A stretch of DNA of 64,000 bases, taken from contig CM075783.1 in NCBI GenBank assembly GCA_037974665.1, positions 7,118,762-7,182,761 on the forward strand, written 5' to 3'. The notes beneath the pieces are model-generated. The model saw nothing but the letters and a program-made list of their open reading frames with translations, was not told where the DNA came from and searched no databases. Made by a program: the position numbers and the translations under genes. Source of the stretch: Ehretia macrophylla (lineage: Eukaryota; Streptophyta; Magnoliopsida; Boraginales; Ehretiaceae). Positions 37,267-49,145 of this stretch are shown here, one piece after another; position 1 is the stretch's first letter, and every line of letters starts with the position of its first letter.

Positions 37267-37280
37267 CTCTTACCCCCTTA
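37267..37280 (-). other. Polypurine tract of the LARD-like element
   Basis: Minus strand TAAGGGGGTAAGAG directly before TGTGACACTC. A perfect 7-bp hairpin (AATTGCG / CGCAATT) lies upstream at 37285-37302. Confidence 0.8.
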
Positions 37281-37499
37281 AATCAATTGCGTCCACGCAA
37301 TTCTTTCTTTAGAAAATCAAGTCACACGGCACAGTGTCATCTCTATCCAAGATATACATGGTGGAACATCAAATGTCACATTCTGGTTATCATTATCAAT
37401 TATCGAGCAGGAATTCCAAAGAACAACCCTCAAATACGAACTTCAGATAATGCCATAAAGGTGAACTTTGCATGATGCTGTATATAAATCTCATATATA

Positions 37500-38090
37500 A
37501 ACACCACATAAGACTGTCAAGGAAGGATACCAAGGAATACACCCAATAATAAACTTTCAGTAGACATCCCACAGAAAAAGAAGAAGAAGACCAATGTAGA
37601 TGTTGAATGATATCGATAAGAATTTTAGCAGATTACCAAAGAAAATACCAAATAATAAATCCCATAATAAAAACGCCAAATAAAGGCTCCAATTATATTA
37701 ACAACTCAGACTTCCGAAAAAAAAAAGATTCACTTTGAATAAGAGTTCCGTATAGATTGCCAAATAAGATTACTAAATAAGAACCTATATGGATCCCGAT
37801 TGAAAATACCAAAGAATTATATCGAATAAGAATCCCAAGGAAGGCCACAGGTTACAAATACTAATTAAGAATACCCTAGAGAACCTTCAAAGCAAAATTT
37901 CCATACTCTCCCACTACGAGCACCAAACAACCTCAATAAGAGTGCCGAATATGAAATCCAAGTGATAATACCAAATGAAGTACCGAATAAGAAAGCTGAG
38001 AAAGTTTACCCAATTACTGATTAAGGTTGCCGGGTAAAGATGCCTAGTAAGATTCCCAATTATCGAATTCCAAATCTGATGATTAGTGCA
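37500..38090. repeat. Degenerate short tandem-like array inside the LARD-like element
   Basis: The words CCAAATAA, CCGAATAAG, TACCAAAGAA and AAGAATCCC recur about every 20 bases through this part of the interior. No reading frame is kept. Confidence 0.5.
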
Positions 38091-38790
38091 CATTGAGAAT
38101 TCAAATACCAATTCCCTGCAGATTATAACATATACATATAAATACCTCCAGATTTCCACTATTTGACACAAGCATCATAATCATGTATGCCTCATAATAT
38201 TCATCGGATAGTTTAACTTTAGAATTCTTACTTGTTGCATGAAGTCTTTCTTACTGGTCAATCTGCTGTGAAAGAGTATTATTTGTAGTTCCATGCTGAT
38301 TACCTCGTCCAGAAGTCCGTCTCCGAGTACCCTTAAACCTGAGACAGTTCCTGACCTTATGCTGGTCACTGCTGTATCCAGTACCTCTGCCACTTTTATC
38401 AACGCCTGTTCTCCTATCAATGTCTAATTAACTATCCCCTCTTCCTGTTGGTTCACATCTCCGGAAGATCAGCTACTAGCCATCTTTCTATCGGGGAAAG
38501 AGATTACTTACCAATTTAAAGGGTAATATATGTATGCATGCAGTGGAAAGCACATAAAGTACATATACTTAACAAACATGCAACACAGAAGTATACATAG
38601 TCACATATTTGCACATCTGGCATATTCACCGTATTCCACATAAACAAATCACATAGAAACACATTTTCATTCAAAAAAACACAAGTTTCACACGCAAGCA
38701 CATACCTATTCAAAGCACATTAAACATGCATGCACTCGTGGTTCACTGCCCCATAGTTCGAGGACCTTGTCCCAGCTGAGAGCAAACAAA

Positions 38791-38802
38791 GCTCTGATAC
38801 CA
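38791..38802 (-). other. Primer binding site (tRNA-iMet)
   Basis: Minus strand TGGTATCAGAGC, two bases from the LTR end at 38805. It fixes the element's orientation. The neighbouring leader (38520-38760) is rich in CACATA words. Confidence 0.85.
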
Positions 38803-38804
38803 AC

Positions 38805-41800
38805 TGTAACTCCTCGATCCCTTGCGAGATCGGAGTCCCGATTCCTAAACCCAAGGTTACAGAAAAAAAAAAAAAAGGATAAAGTTTCCCCTATTTATAG
38901 GACGAACAGCTACCTGCCAACAGACAATAAAGCCACAAGCCACACAAAATTCAACATTAACAACATCCTCCCAGCTTCAAGGTCATCCGAGCCTTAAGCA
39001 AGACAAGACATTTCAGCACACAAGCATGCAAGGTGAAAAAATTGAAATATATTCTTTTAATTCGCTTATCGTACCACTCTATATTATCATTTAAACATTC
39101 TTATAAATTAAGATCAGCCGTCCAACTAGCTTCCTTTATCACACAAGCAAGCAACAAAAAGAGAAGTAAAGTTAAGCTATTACAATCCTTCAACAATTCC
39201 AAATATATACAAGCTCATAGGCACAAGATAAAACATAATATAATACAAGCAAGTCTTCACATAATCTAGCAAGCAACACTCTAACCTCAAGCAATAGCAC
39301 ACAACAATCAAGGTATCTCCTCCAACTGCCTCCTCTCCCTCGACAGCTAAGAGCTGGGGATCTATATTAGCACTTCCTGAAACATGTTTAGGGAGGTATG
39401 AGCAACCACCAATGCTCAGTGAGGGATAAGGTTTACCGGGACGTGCTCGTGCAATCCAACATTTTAAATACAAGTAAAACAGTTAAGTAACTAAAATACA
39501 AATATACAATAAGTTACCACACATTAAAAGGATACAATTCACTCTAACCCCAACACTCTAGAATTCTCTAGGGCTTCAATCACGAACCACGATTCTCGAT
39601 CCACGAACCTCGATCGATGTGCTGGCATAAACCCTAAACACTCCAATGGGTGTACTCCGGATGTACCCCGAAAATCCTATGACCCAACACCCCCTGGCAA
39701 TCTCCAGACCAGGCAAGTGAGGGACTCGAGCACGGAGTTCGAATATCCACTGGAAAGCCGTTGCCGCCCAGCCGATATCTAATACATCCGTCACTGACAC
39801 TATGGTTGCGCAACCACTATGCAATGCACTTAAATCCAATGACAGTATAACAATAATATAAGACAATAACACATAGGAAGGACAACAAAGTAGGTTGCCC
39901 TCGAAAATAATTAAGATATAAAAAGAATATAACTTAAGCAATTATCTTAAGTCATACAATTTATTAAAGAGAAAATGAACCAAAATGCACAAAAGGATGA
40001 AAATCCCTCACCTCGGATTAGGCTAAGTATGCAAGAGAAAAGCTGAGGTTTACTCCAACTTCCTTGACTTAGCTCAAAATGCAACCCTAGTCTATTCACA
40101 CAAGTTCAACACTTTATCAATTGATTTTATCAATTCCATTCGAATATTCATATGACTCACTTAAGCGCCCACCAACGCAAAATGCTAGAAATTAGGCAAT
40201 CATTAATACTTCAAATTAACACATAACTCAAGTAACCAAATATTAGTAGGTAGACCAATAGCATATAAGAAATGATTAGCTTAGTGACCAGTAGCTTTAA
40301 CTAACTATAAACTATTCATATTTAACTTCACATTTCGTCACACATCCATGAATCCAAGTTGAACACTTTAATCATGATAAATCAACCAATCACTAGAGCT
40401 TTTAGTTCACATCTAAGGTTATCTCACAAGAAGTAGAAATAATTCAATGAAATAGATATGATGGAAACAACTAGTGTTAATCACAAATTAAACTAATACA
40501 AGTTCAATCATTATTTAACTTATAACTAGCAACATCTTTTAAAGTTAAGGTTCTTCATCTAGCGATTGAGGTTAAGAACAAAAGATAACTTTTCAAATCA
40601 GAAAGATTTGTTTCACCAATACACTAGAGGTTGGTACTTTTGAATTAAAGTCTAGTTGTTTCAATTAACACAAGTTCACAAGTTGCTTAAGGTTTCCTTT
40701 AAGGTTTAAATACTACATTTATTAGTAACTCTACTAAAGTCAACTTGTAACGAGTTGTAATTAATCTTTTAGATGATGGTTGGTTTACAATAAGGTGGAA
40801 ACGAGACTATTATCAGTAAGTTAATCTAACTTACTTCATAAAAAGACCATTTTCCCATTAGAGATTCGAGAAGCATGCAGACTAAACAATATAGTATGAT
40901 TAGCACTTAACAAGTTCAAAGCACTTCTTAAATTGTGGTGTTTTCCTTTCTATCCAAAGTCAATAGATTACATCCAAAACTAACTCATTCACATTTTATC
41001 ATATGATATCTAATAGTTCAAATTAGAAGAATTCTCTTTGTAAACTCAACGCTAGAATTTAAGCTAAGTTAACTCATTAGTTAATTAACACATAACCAAA
41101 AAGTTATTTACAAGACTAACTTATGAATTCACTTGGCTAACAGTTAACACATAACATTAGTTCAACTACATAACTAATAACTGCTAACTCACAATCACAA
41201 TTTGTATCATTTTAGTAGCAAAATTTCATAATCATACTTTATAATTCAAACTGGCACATAAAATACACTTAATAACGAGTGGAAAAGGAAAAGGAAGAAA
41301 AATGGTTGTCAGCCTGCTGCCGGCAGCCACCCTATGCCAGCAACTGACTGTCCAACGCTGGCAGCCTGCCCGACACTGGGTAGTCTGCTCAAACACACAC
41401 GCACGTACGAAATCACGAAGCATAAATATTGCTAGCAGTTTAAGTGTATATAGTGAAAATTAGATAGTTCAATAATATCAATAATCTTCCAAGCATTTTG
41501 TAAAGCACATATCAAACATTAACATCTTTATCTCATAAATCAACATTAACAACTAGTAAATCAAGGGATTTCCCTAAGTTTAGCCAACGGGTAATCTTAT
41601 AATTCACATAGTTAACACATTAATTTATTATTTAACTAAAACAGTTTAGAGAACAACTTAATCTAACATTTCATAAGCATATATCATAAGATTAATTCAA
41701 GAAAATAGTTAAGTGCAACCCTCTCACCTCAAATTAGTTAAATGTACAAGATGTGCGTTAAAAGACAGTCTTTCTTCGCTTTTTCCCCTCTTCTTTCCCG

Positions 41801-41925
41801 TCGAAAGCCTCTGATCTTTCTCTCTCTCTTTTTTTTTTTTTTTGATTCCGCAGCGAGAGAGAGAAGAGATTGGAGTGTTGGCTTGTGAATTGAGTGATAG
41901 GTGAGTGTTTAGGTAGATATATGTG
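38805..41925 (-). repeat. 5' LTR of the LARD-like element, cut short
   Basis: It aligns with 33202-36325 over its full length, with scattered differences of a few percent, then stops abruptly at about 41925, where Copia-like text begins. About 940 bp present in the other LTR is missing here. Confidence 0.8.
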
Positions 41926-41978
41926 ACTTTAAGTTGCATGTTTCTTCATCTGTTGCAACATTGTTTACACTATCTTCT

Positions 41979-44121
41979 TGAAAGGATCGGTTCTTGGAAA
42001 CGTGTGATTCACAACATAATAGAGTTAAAGCAGAAACATTGAGCATTTTAAAAAATTTCAACATAATCATTTGTAATCACATACACTTCCAAAGTAAGTC
42101 CATGGTAAACAACATGCAACATATAATATATCAAATATACTATAAAGTAAACGAGAGATTAACGGTATACCTCCCGTTAATAGCCGAGAGAAGGTAGAAT
42201 CACGACAGAGATGCTACGGAGTGGACAAGGCTTCTTCACACATGCAAAGGCTCTAGATCAAAATACACATGCATCCAATGGTTAATACTACAAACTAAGT
42301 AAATGCACTAGCTACTTAGAAGTAGATAAAAGCTTGCATATAGCTAGAAAGCAAAAAGAATAACATTTATCTTTTTTCATGCTTTGGCCGAGAGCATCAA
42401 GGAAGAAGACATAGCTCTCATCCTTTTCTTCGTTCCCGTTAATGGCTGAAATGATGATGAAAACGAGATGGCATGGACTAGCCTCCTTCACAAGTGTAAA
42501 GGTCATAGATCGAAACACACGAGCATGCAATGGCAACCACTACCAACCAAGTAAATGTGCTAGCTTCTCGATGAAAAATCTAAGCTTGTATAAAGTTAAA
42601 AGGCAAGAGAAAAATCCTACCACACTATCTTCACTATGGCCGAAAATACCATGAAAGAAATGAGAGAATTTTGTCATATTTTCTTCTCTTGTGTTGGCCG
42701 AAAAACAACAATGAAGGACAAATGGTGGCCTTTATATAGAGTCTTGTGTTGTGTAGGATTGTGACAAATGGCATGACAAGTCTTCTCAAGACTTATTCCT
42801 TTTGCCAAGTGTCAACCATGCATAAGACATCTACCTTTGCCAACTTGTTGTTTGTCCTTTTGTGCTTTGTTTTTTAGTGCAACTTGTTATTTGTCCTCTA
42901 GTGCAACTTGTTGTTTGTCTTCTAGTGAAGACTAGTATTTGCACTTAGACCCCAACGCTTTCAGTATTTTCACTTTGACCGCAATACTTCCAGTATTTGT
43001 ACTTTGGCCTCAATACTTTTAGTATTTGTACTTTGACCACAATACTTTCAGTATTTATACTTTGGCTCCAATACTTTTAGTATTTGTACTTTGGCCCCAA
43101 CACTTTCAATATTTGCACTTTGGCCCCAACACCTTCAGTATTTGCACTTTGGCCCCAATAAAGGACTATTAAATGGTTTTAATCTTTTTCGAGAATGTCT
43201 ATGTCATTCTCCAGAATACCCTCACGTTCAAGAGTTACGTCTAGCAAAATATGCGCATCATGACAATTTATACGGTAATAAAGTCCAACTCTTACGAATC
43301 TATTTATAGTTACAAATTAGCGTGCAGTCTGATCCTTCCATTAAATATGTACCGATCGTTGTGGGGACCATGATACGATTAAGTCCACTAAACGATTCTA
43401 TGCATAGATCTATTCGGTGGAATGAGAGATGACACCTATGGAACCCTTTCCATCATTCTATCTATTATGTGCCCCGGTCGAGAACTTCTTCATTCAACAA
43501 CCGAAATAAGATCGCATAAGATGCGAAAGGCCGTAACCCACCTTTTGGAAGACGGGTATTGTCCAGACGTAGTATTTAGCCCCTGATATATCCGACAGCC
43601 GTAATTTCTCAAGTCAAAGGATTAATTTGCACAATTCACAACAAATGACAAACTATTAATCCAAAGTCATGTAGTTTTAGTCATTCTTGTCACATTCAGT
43701 GATTCGTTCAACTAACAATCACCCATATGTAAGTTAGTCGCATCCCCATATTGTTATAGCACAAGGCTCACCATCTTTTATTATTAATATATCTATGTTA
43801 ATCAAAGGTAACTTACATATGATAGCACGTACTTGATTATTCTAGTCCCGGTCAAATAATCTGAGGACTATGAATCAGTTTGAATGTTTATCATATCGAA
43901 GAAATATGCCAACGTATTCTAAACACTTTCAGAATATATTTCTTCTTCGAAAAACATTAAGGATACATTCATATAATGGGAATGACAGAGAATATGAACG
44001 TCACAAATAAGTCAATATGTAAATAAACATATAGATATAAATGCCATTAGGTACAAGTTAATGCCAAAATATTCCCAAAATAGGTCATCTAACTATATAG
44101 CATTAGGGCATATCCCTAACA
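41979..44121 (-). mobile_element. Solo LTR, Copia-type (2.1 kb)
   Basis: On the minus strand it starts TGTTAGGGATATGCCC and ends CCTTTCA. The flanks are the two halves of the duplicated gag piece, so it is an insertion, but the 5-bp duplication is not clean (CTTCT against AATCT). A minus-strand TATA box (TCTATATAAAGG, near 42731-42742) supports the orientation. No internal region adjoins it. Confidence 0.65.
42935..43160. repeat. Tandem array of a 30-bp unit
   Basis: About seven to eight imperfect copies of a unit like CAGTATTTGTACTTTGGCC plus a CAATACTTT part, period about 30 bp. It sits inside the LTR at 41979-44121. Confidence 0.8.
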
Positions 44122-44345
44122 AATCTATGCTTACCTTATCATCACGTTGGACTGTTACAACATTTAATGCAACAAAGTTGTTGGTATGCTCTTCATCACT
44201 CTTCGTATACTCCTCCAAGTCTTCATCAGTCGATGTGATGTTCATGGCCTTTTTCTTATTCTTTATAATGTTTCTACATTCAGATTGAATATGTCCAATC
44301 CTTCACTTCATGACATTGTATTCTTTTTTCCTTCTTCAATAAAAT

Positions 44346-44727
44346 TCCTTCATTAAAAACTGCACAATATATTTTTTTCCTTTTTCCTTCGTCATTAAAA
44401 TTCCTTCATTAAAAACTGTACATTCATATTGAATATGTCCAAATCCTTCACTTTTTTCCTTCGTCAATTTGGATCAGGTAGCTCTTTATAGTGCACAATA
44501 TAATTTTTTTATTTTATTTCCTGCATATTTTCTTTATCAAACATAGGGTGAATAGAATACAAGAATGGATCACAAAGAGACTTCTCTTTTTATCCCAAGT
44601 CACTAGGAAGTTCAAATTACTGCACTTGTAAATCATCAAAATCAGATTTTCCATAAGACCAAAATATAGTGTGCTCAACTAATATGGTTTAAGAAATAAA
44701 TCACAAGCTGGCTTTATTATTAAACTT
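44346..44727 (-). mobile_element. Scrambled Copia-derived sequence
   Basis: AATTCCTTCATTAAAAACTG occurs twice (near 44342 and 44399), and TTGAATATGTCCAAATCC recurs from the gag region. This looks like short copies stitched together by repair. Confidence 0.45.
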
Positions 44728-46416
44728 TCACATCTCTTGAGTCTCTTCACAATTATGTTTCAGTTTATGATACAACATTAAAAAACTATAAATTCTTAAA
44801 AATTTTCTCAAAGTCTCAAATCTCATAGAATTTGGTGTCTTAATAACAATATATGTCAGTTGATTTTTTATTGCAACATAATCTGAAACAACCTTTTTAT
44901 GCTCTACTGGACAAGGTAAAATTGATTTTCTTACCCATATTTGTTTCACTTTTTGTTGCGACAAATTCGCTTTCATTTGTGGTGACCTCCTAAAATCATC
45001 ATGAACAAAGGGTTTAACAAACTTACCTCTTTTCAACATGTCAATGTACCTGTAGCATCGTGATCTAATGTGTCCAAGAGTGTGGCAAAAATGACAAATT
45101 GGCACAAACTTCCTGTTCTTAAATTCTGGAATTTTACTTTCTGCTGCAGCTTTTGTTACAACATCAGTTGCGACATCAGTAGTCTTGTCATTATGTTTTG
45201 TTGCAACATTTGATTCAAGTTTTGACCCTCCATTTTCTCCGACAAAGGTTGTCTTTCCAGATGGTTCACCTCCATAAAATCCAAGTCCCGCATGATCACC
45301 GCTTGATTTTTGAATTGATAGCACGTAATCAAGCTTCTCAGTCCCACAATTTAGCATTTTTACATTTCACTGAATTTGTTTCAGCTCTTGTTGCAACATT
45401 TGAGTTTCCTGTAGTCTTTTAGCAGCCAGATCTTGATGAATTTTTGCTGCCTTTTCCAAATTAGATTTTTGCATCGAGAGTTTTGTGATCCTCACCTCCA
45501 TATCATGATTTTTCTTGCACACGATCAACCATGTTTTGTACATCTCTTTGTAGGCTTTCAAGACATCTTCTACATCCAAATCATCATCACTTTCTAACTC
45601 TAAGCTGCATGTTTCTTCATTTGTTGCAACACTATTTACACCATCTTCTATGCTTATCTTATCATCACGTTGGACTGTTGCAACATTTAATGCAACAATG
45701 TTGTTGGTGTGCTCTTCATCACTCTCCGTATACTCCTCCAAGTCTTCATCAGTCGATGTGATGTTCATGGCCTTTTTCTTATTCTTTATAATGTTTCCAC
45801 ACTCAGATTGAATATGTCCAAATCCTTCACATTCAAGACATTGTATTCTTTTTTTCTTCTTCAATATTTCAGAATTTGATGAAACATTCTGCTTCTCCAA
45901 TATTTTCAACATTTTGTTGACATTCTTTGTGAGTGAGGCTAAAGATTATGTGACATCATCAAAAGAATATTGATCATCTTGATTTTCAAAACCTGTTTTT
46001 AAGGCAATGCTCTTTTCTTTCTTCTTTTGTTTGAACTTTATTTTAAACGTCTGAAGAGAGCCCATTAACTCATCAATCTTGATTTCATCAACATTTTTGG
46101 ACTCTTCTATTACTGCAACTTTGATAGCAAACTTGTTTGGAAGTGATCTTAGTACTTTTCTCACCAACTTCGAATCTGAATATTTCTCCCCCAAGGCAAA
46201 GGCCTCATTGGCAATATCACATAGCCTGGCATTGAACTCTGTGATAGATTCATCTTCCTTTATCTCAAATTCTTCAAATCTTGTAGCAAGAATTTGAAGT
46301 TTTGATACATTTACAGTTGTAGTGCCTTTATATGTCGTCTCTAAAATCACCCATGCATCTTTGGCTGATTCACATGTTGAAATCAATTTGAACTGGTTCA
46401 TGTCAATTGCATTGAA
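44728..46416 (-). mobile_element. Copia gag region (SIRE/Maximus-like), broken
   Basis: Minus-strand frames show a UBN2/gag-polypeptide-like part (KDAWVILETTYKGTTTV, RSLPNKFAIKVAVIEE; 46416 down to about 45950) and two CCHC zinc knuckles, CLECEGFGHIQSEC (about 45837-45796) and CHFCHTLGHIRSRC (near 45090-45050), with QIWVRKS after the second. Two knuckles with a long spacer and this order fit SIRE/Maximus-type Copia elements. The region is a decayed fossil with a few breaks; protease, integrase and RT are absent downstream. Further gag-region pieces lie at 48924-49145 and 56711-56748 beyond two nested insertions. Confidence 0.8.
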
Positions 46417-48923
46417 TGTAATGGCCCGATCCCTCCCAAGACCGGAGGCTCTAAGAACCATGCTATTCTCAACCAAATCCCAAACCCGGTCTCAAAATTT
46501 TAGGGAAGACGGACAGAGTCTTCCCTGTACTGTGGACATTCTAGAAACCTATAAACATTCAATATAGCTACAAAATAACCTAGAACACCAATTCTAATCA
46601 AAACCTAGCTTCAAGGCCATCCAAGCCTTAAGCGATACAACCAAACAATTGATATACATACAAGCATGCATTCACAACTTAATTCTTTTGCAAAACCGCT
46701 TATCATGCCACTCCATGATCGCAATGAAACATTCTTAGAAATTGAAACCAATCAAACATCAAAACATTCACTCCCAAGCATGCAAGGTAGTTAGAAGTAA
46801 AAACATAAGTTATTACATGCCATGATTCCAAATCTACTACTACAACCATCTATATTTCACCTTGCAATTACATAACATGTACATAGCACTTAAGCTACAA
46901 AATTGAACATAAATCCACCTCGGGCAATTAGACACAGCAACTAAGGTAACAAGTCAGTCTGAAGCTCTTGATTTTCACCCTCAACCAACTCTAGATGGGG
47001 TTCAACCATTGCGTCTCCTGAAACATGTTAGCGAGGTATAAGCAACCAGAATTGCCCAGTGAGGGATAAGGACTACCCGAGACATACAATGCAACAGTTA
47101 TAACAATTAAACAAGAAGACAAGTAAAGTACATTTGCAACAGTAGATAACCACACATTTCAAAGGATACGATACACTTAACCCCAACACTCCAGAATACT
47201 CTTGTCTTTGATCACGAACCACGATCCATGAACCACGATCAATATGCTAGCAAATCCCCAATCACTCTAGTGGGTGTACTCCGGATGTACCCTGATAATC
47301 CTATGACCCAACATCCCCTGGCAATCTCTGGACTAGGCGAGTGAGGGAATAAGGTATGGAGATCGAATATCCACTGACAAGCCGGCCGTCGCCCAGCCGA
47401 TATTCAATACAACCGCCCCTGACACTATGGTTGCACAACCACTATGCAATGCACTTAACAATGACAAGGCAATATCAATAATATAAGCAATAACACGTAG
47501 GAGGATCAACAAAGTAGGTTGACCTCGAAACAATTAGAATAGAAGCATTTTATATAAGCAATTAAGCAAATTACAAAGAGGCATTTACAAAATTCTCATA
47601 GAACTATACCCAAAGCTTCAAAACATCTTTAAAAAACATTTAAACACACAATGAGTCATGACAAGGCCTTAGAAGCGTGAGACAATCGAATTTGCACTTA
47701 AACCCCTTTGTAACTCAACCCGTTTTCCTTCCAAACTCATGTTATGGTTCTAGATTAGCAAGCGGCCTATTCTACACTTCTAGTTAATCCCTTAGGAACC
47801 CTTAGGACCATCGAAGTCACGCAATTACCCGCATTTAGCCCGAAAGCCCCAAATTTTCTCTTTTGACTTTGTACTACACGTACCTCACCCGAGACTCAAA
47901 CGAAAGTTAGCAAAGCATAATTAGGGTCTACTTAGCCTAGGAACACCAAAGTGAAGGCCAATTTTACCAGGATTCGTGATAACCCCGAAACCCCTTTCTA
48001 AAAGTCGGCTATTTCATTCTTTTGCTAAGTTATGAGAAATTAAACTCTACGGGGCCTTTACACTACTTCCATTAAAATCTAAAGCACCTATTAGAACCAT
48101 TAATTCAAGCTATAAAGTCCGATTTCACAAAACCTTAAAAATCCCATCACTATTCACCCCTAATAATCAACTATCGATTTCTACCGTTTAAAATACGAAA
48201 CAATAGCATAAATGTGGTCTCTAATACTTGTATACAACATACATTAGCATATTTGAGCATTGCATAAGCATTTAATAGCAAATCTACAAATTTGATAAGT
48301 TGACAACATTTTCAAATAATGCAAAAACTCATGAAATCCCTCACCTAAAGCTCGTAGGAGCTCGACAAAGGCTAGTAGATACCCTAAACTACTTGTACTT
48401 AGCTTGGCTTGGCTTGGATTGAAGGTTTGATGAAGCAAAATCCTCCTCTTGGCACAAAGAGGGCTGTCGGGTATGGCTGCCCATTTTTCAGCTTTTGCTT
48501 TATTTTTATTTTTTTTGTGTTTTGTGAGTTTAAATTGCTTTCTGTTGGCATATGTTGGGGTGGGGTCAAGTTGGGTGCTTAAGTGGTTTATTAAAATGAA
48601 CCTAGTTAGCTTTAAAATGAGCCTAAGGGTGCAAATGAGTGCTAGCTAATTAAAGTACTAAGTTAAGTCACGTAATACTATTCATTAGATTGGCAAAACA
48701 TTTTCTAAACAAGTGCTCCTATTACTCTTAGCTCAAATGCACATTTTCTCATTCCTAAAACAATTAATATGATTTTAAAAAAATGCTAATTCATGATAAT
48801 TACGCAGTTTGAAAAACGGAATGAATAGTAGCTAAAGAAGACAATAAGCAAAGCACAGAAGAAATACGTAAATAGTGGATGCAACAGTAATCTAGAAGTA
48901 CGGATAAAATCTCGGGTGTCACA
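46417..48923 (-). mobile_element. Solo LTR, Gypsy-type, related to the LARD-like LTR family (copy H)
   Basis: On the plus strand it runs from TGTAATGGCCCGATCCC to CGGGTGTCACA (2507 bp) with a perfect 5-bp duplication TTGAA (46412-46416 and 48924-48928). It is inserted in the Copia gag region. Its start and the GATCCC motif relate it to the LTRs at 33202 and 38805, but it is much shorter and diverged. Confidence 0.9.
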
Positions 48924-49145
48924 TTGAAGATGGCATTCAATACTTTGGAATTGTAATTTGCCAATAGATCTTATGCTTTGGTCCATTGTGTTTCAGGTTT
49001 TGGTGCAACATTGCCTTGTGCATCGGTAATTGTAGGATGCACCCAACATATTAGAATTGTTTTCCAAGCTTTCTCATCAACGGACTTGATAAACACCCTC
49101 ATGCGTGCCTTCTAGTATGAGTAGTTTAAGCCATTCAATAGTGGT
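48924..49145 (-). mobile_element. Copia gag-region piece between two insertions
   Basis: Minus-strand text includes RVFIKSVDEKAWKTI and HPTITDAQGNVAPKPETQW, conserved in the N-terminal part of plant Copia gag. It sits between the solo LTR (46417-48923) and the complete element (49146-56705). Confidence 0.75.

Larger units (their letters stand above)
33202..41925 (-). mobile_element. Non-autonomous LTR element with giant LTRs (LARD-like), one end cut
   Basis: Two homologous direct LTRs surround only about 1.5 kb. On the minus strand the 3' LTR (33202-37266) has a polypurine tract before it, and the 5' LTR (38805-41925) is followed by a tRNA-iMet primer site. The interior has no gag or pol, so it must borrow proteins from a Gypsy relative. 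The 5' LTR is shorter because Copia sequence abuts it at about 41926. By eye the LTRs differ by only a few percent, so the insertion is fairly young. Confidence 0.85.
41926..44345 (-). mobile_element. Duplicate piece of Copia gag, split by a solo LTR
   Basis: 41926-41978 and 44122-44345 match 45597 to about 45850 of the nearby Copia gag region in order and orientation (for example GCATGTTTCTTCATCTGTTG, then TCAGTCGATGTGATGTTC). They form a second, partial copy of that gag segment lying downstream of the first, opened by the LTR at 41979-44121. Confidence 0.65.

Noticed and set aside
33581-39473. Paired 97-residue minus-strand frames as possible host genes
   Set aside because: Both lie inside LTR copies of the same element; their similarity reflects LTR identity, not gene duplication.
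42935-43160. CRISPR-like array
   Set aside because: The units are contiguous and imperfect with no unique spacers, inside a plant LTR; it is a minisatellite.
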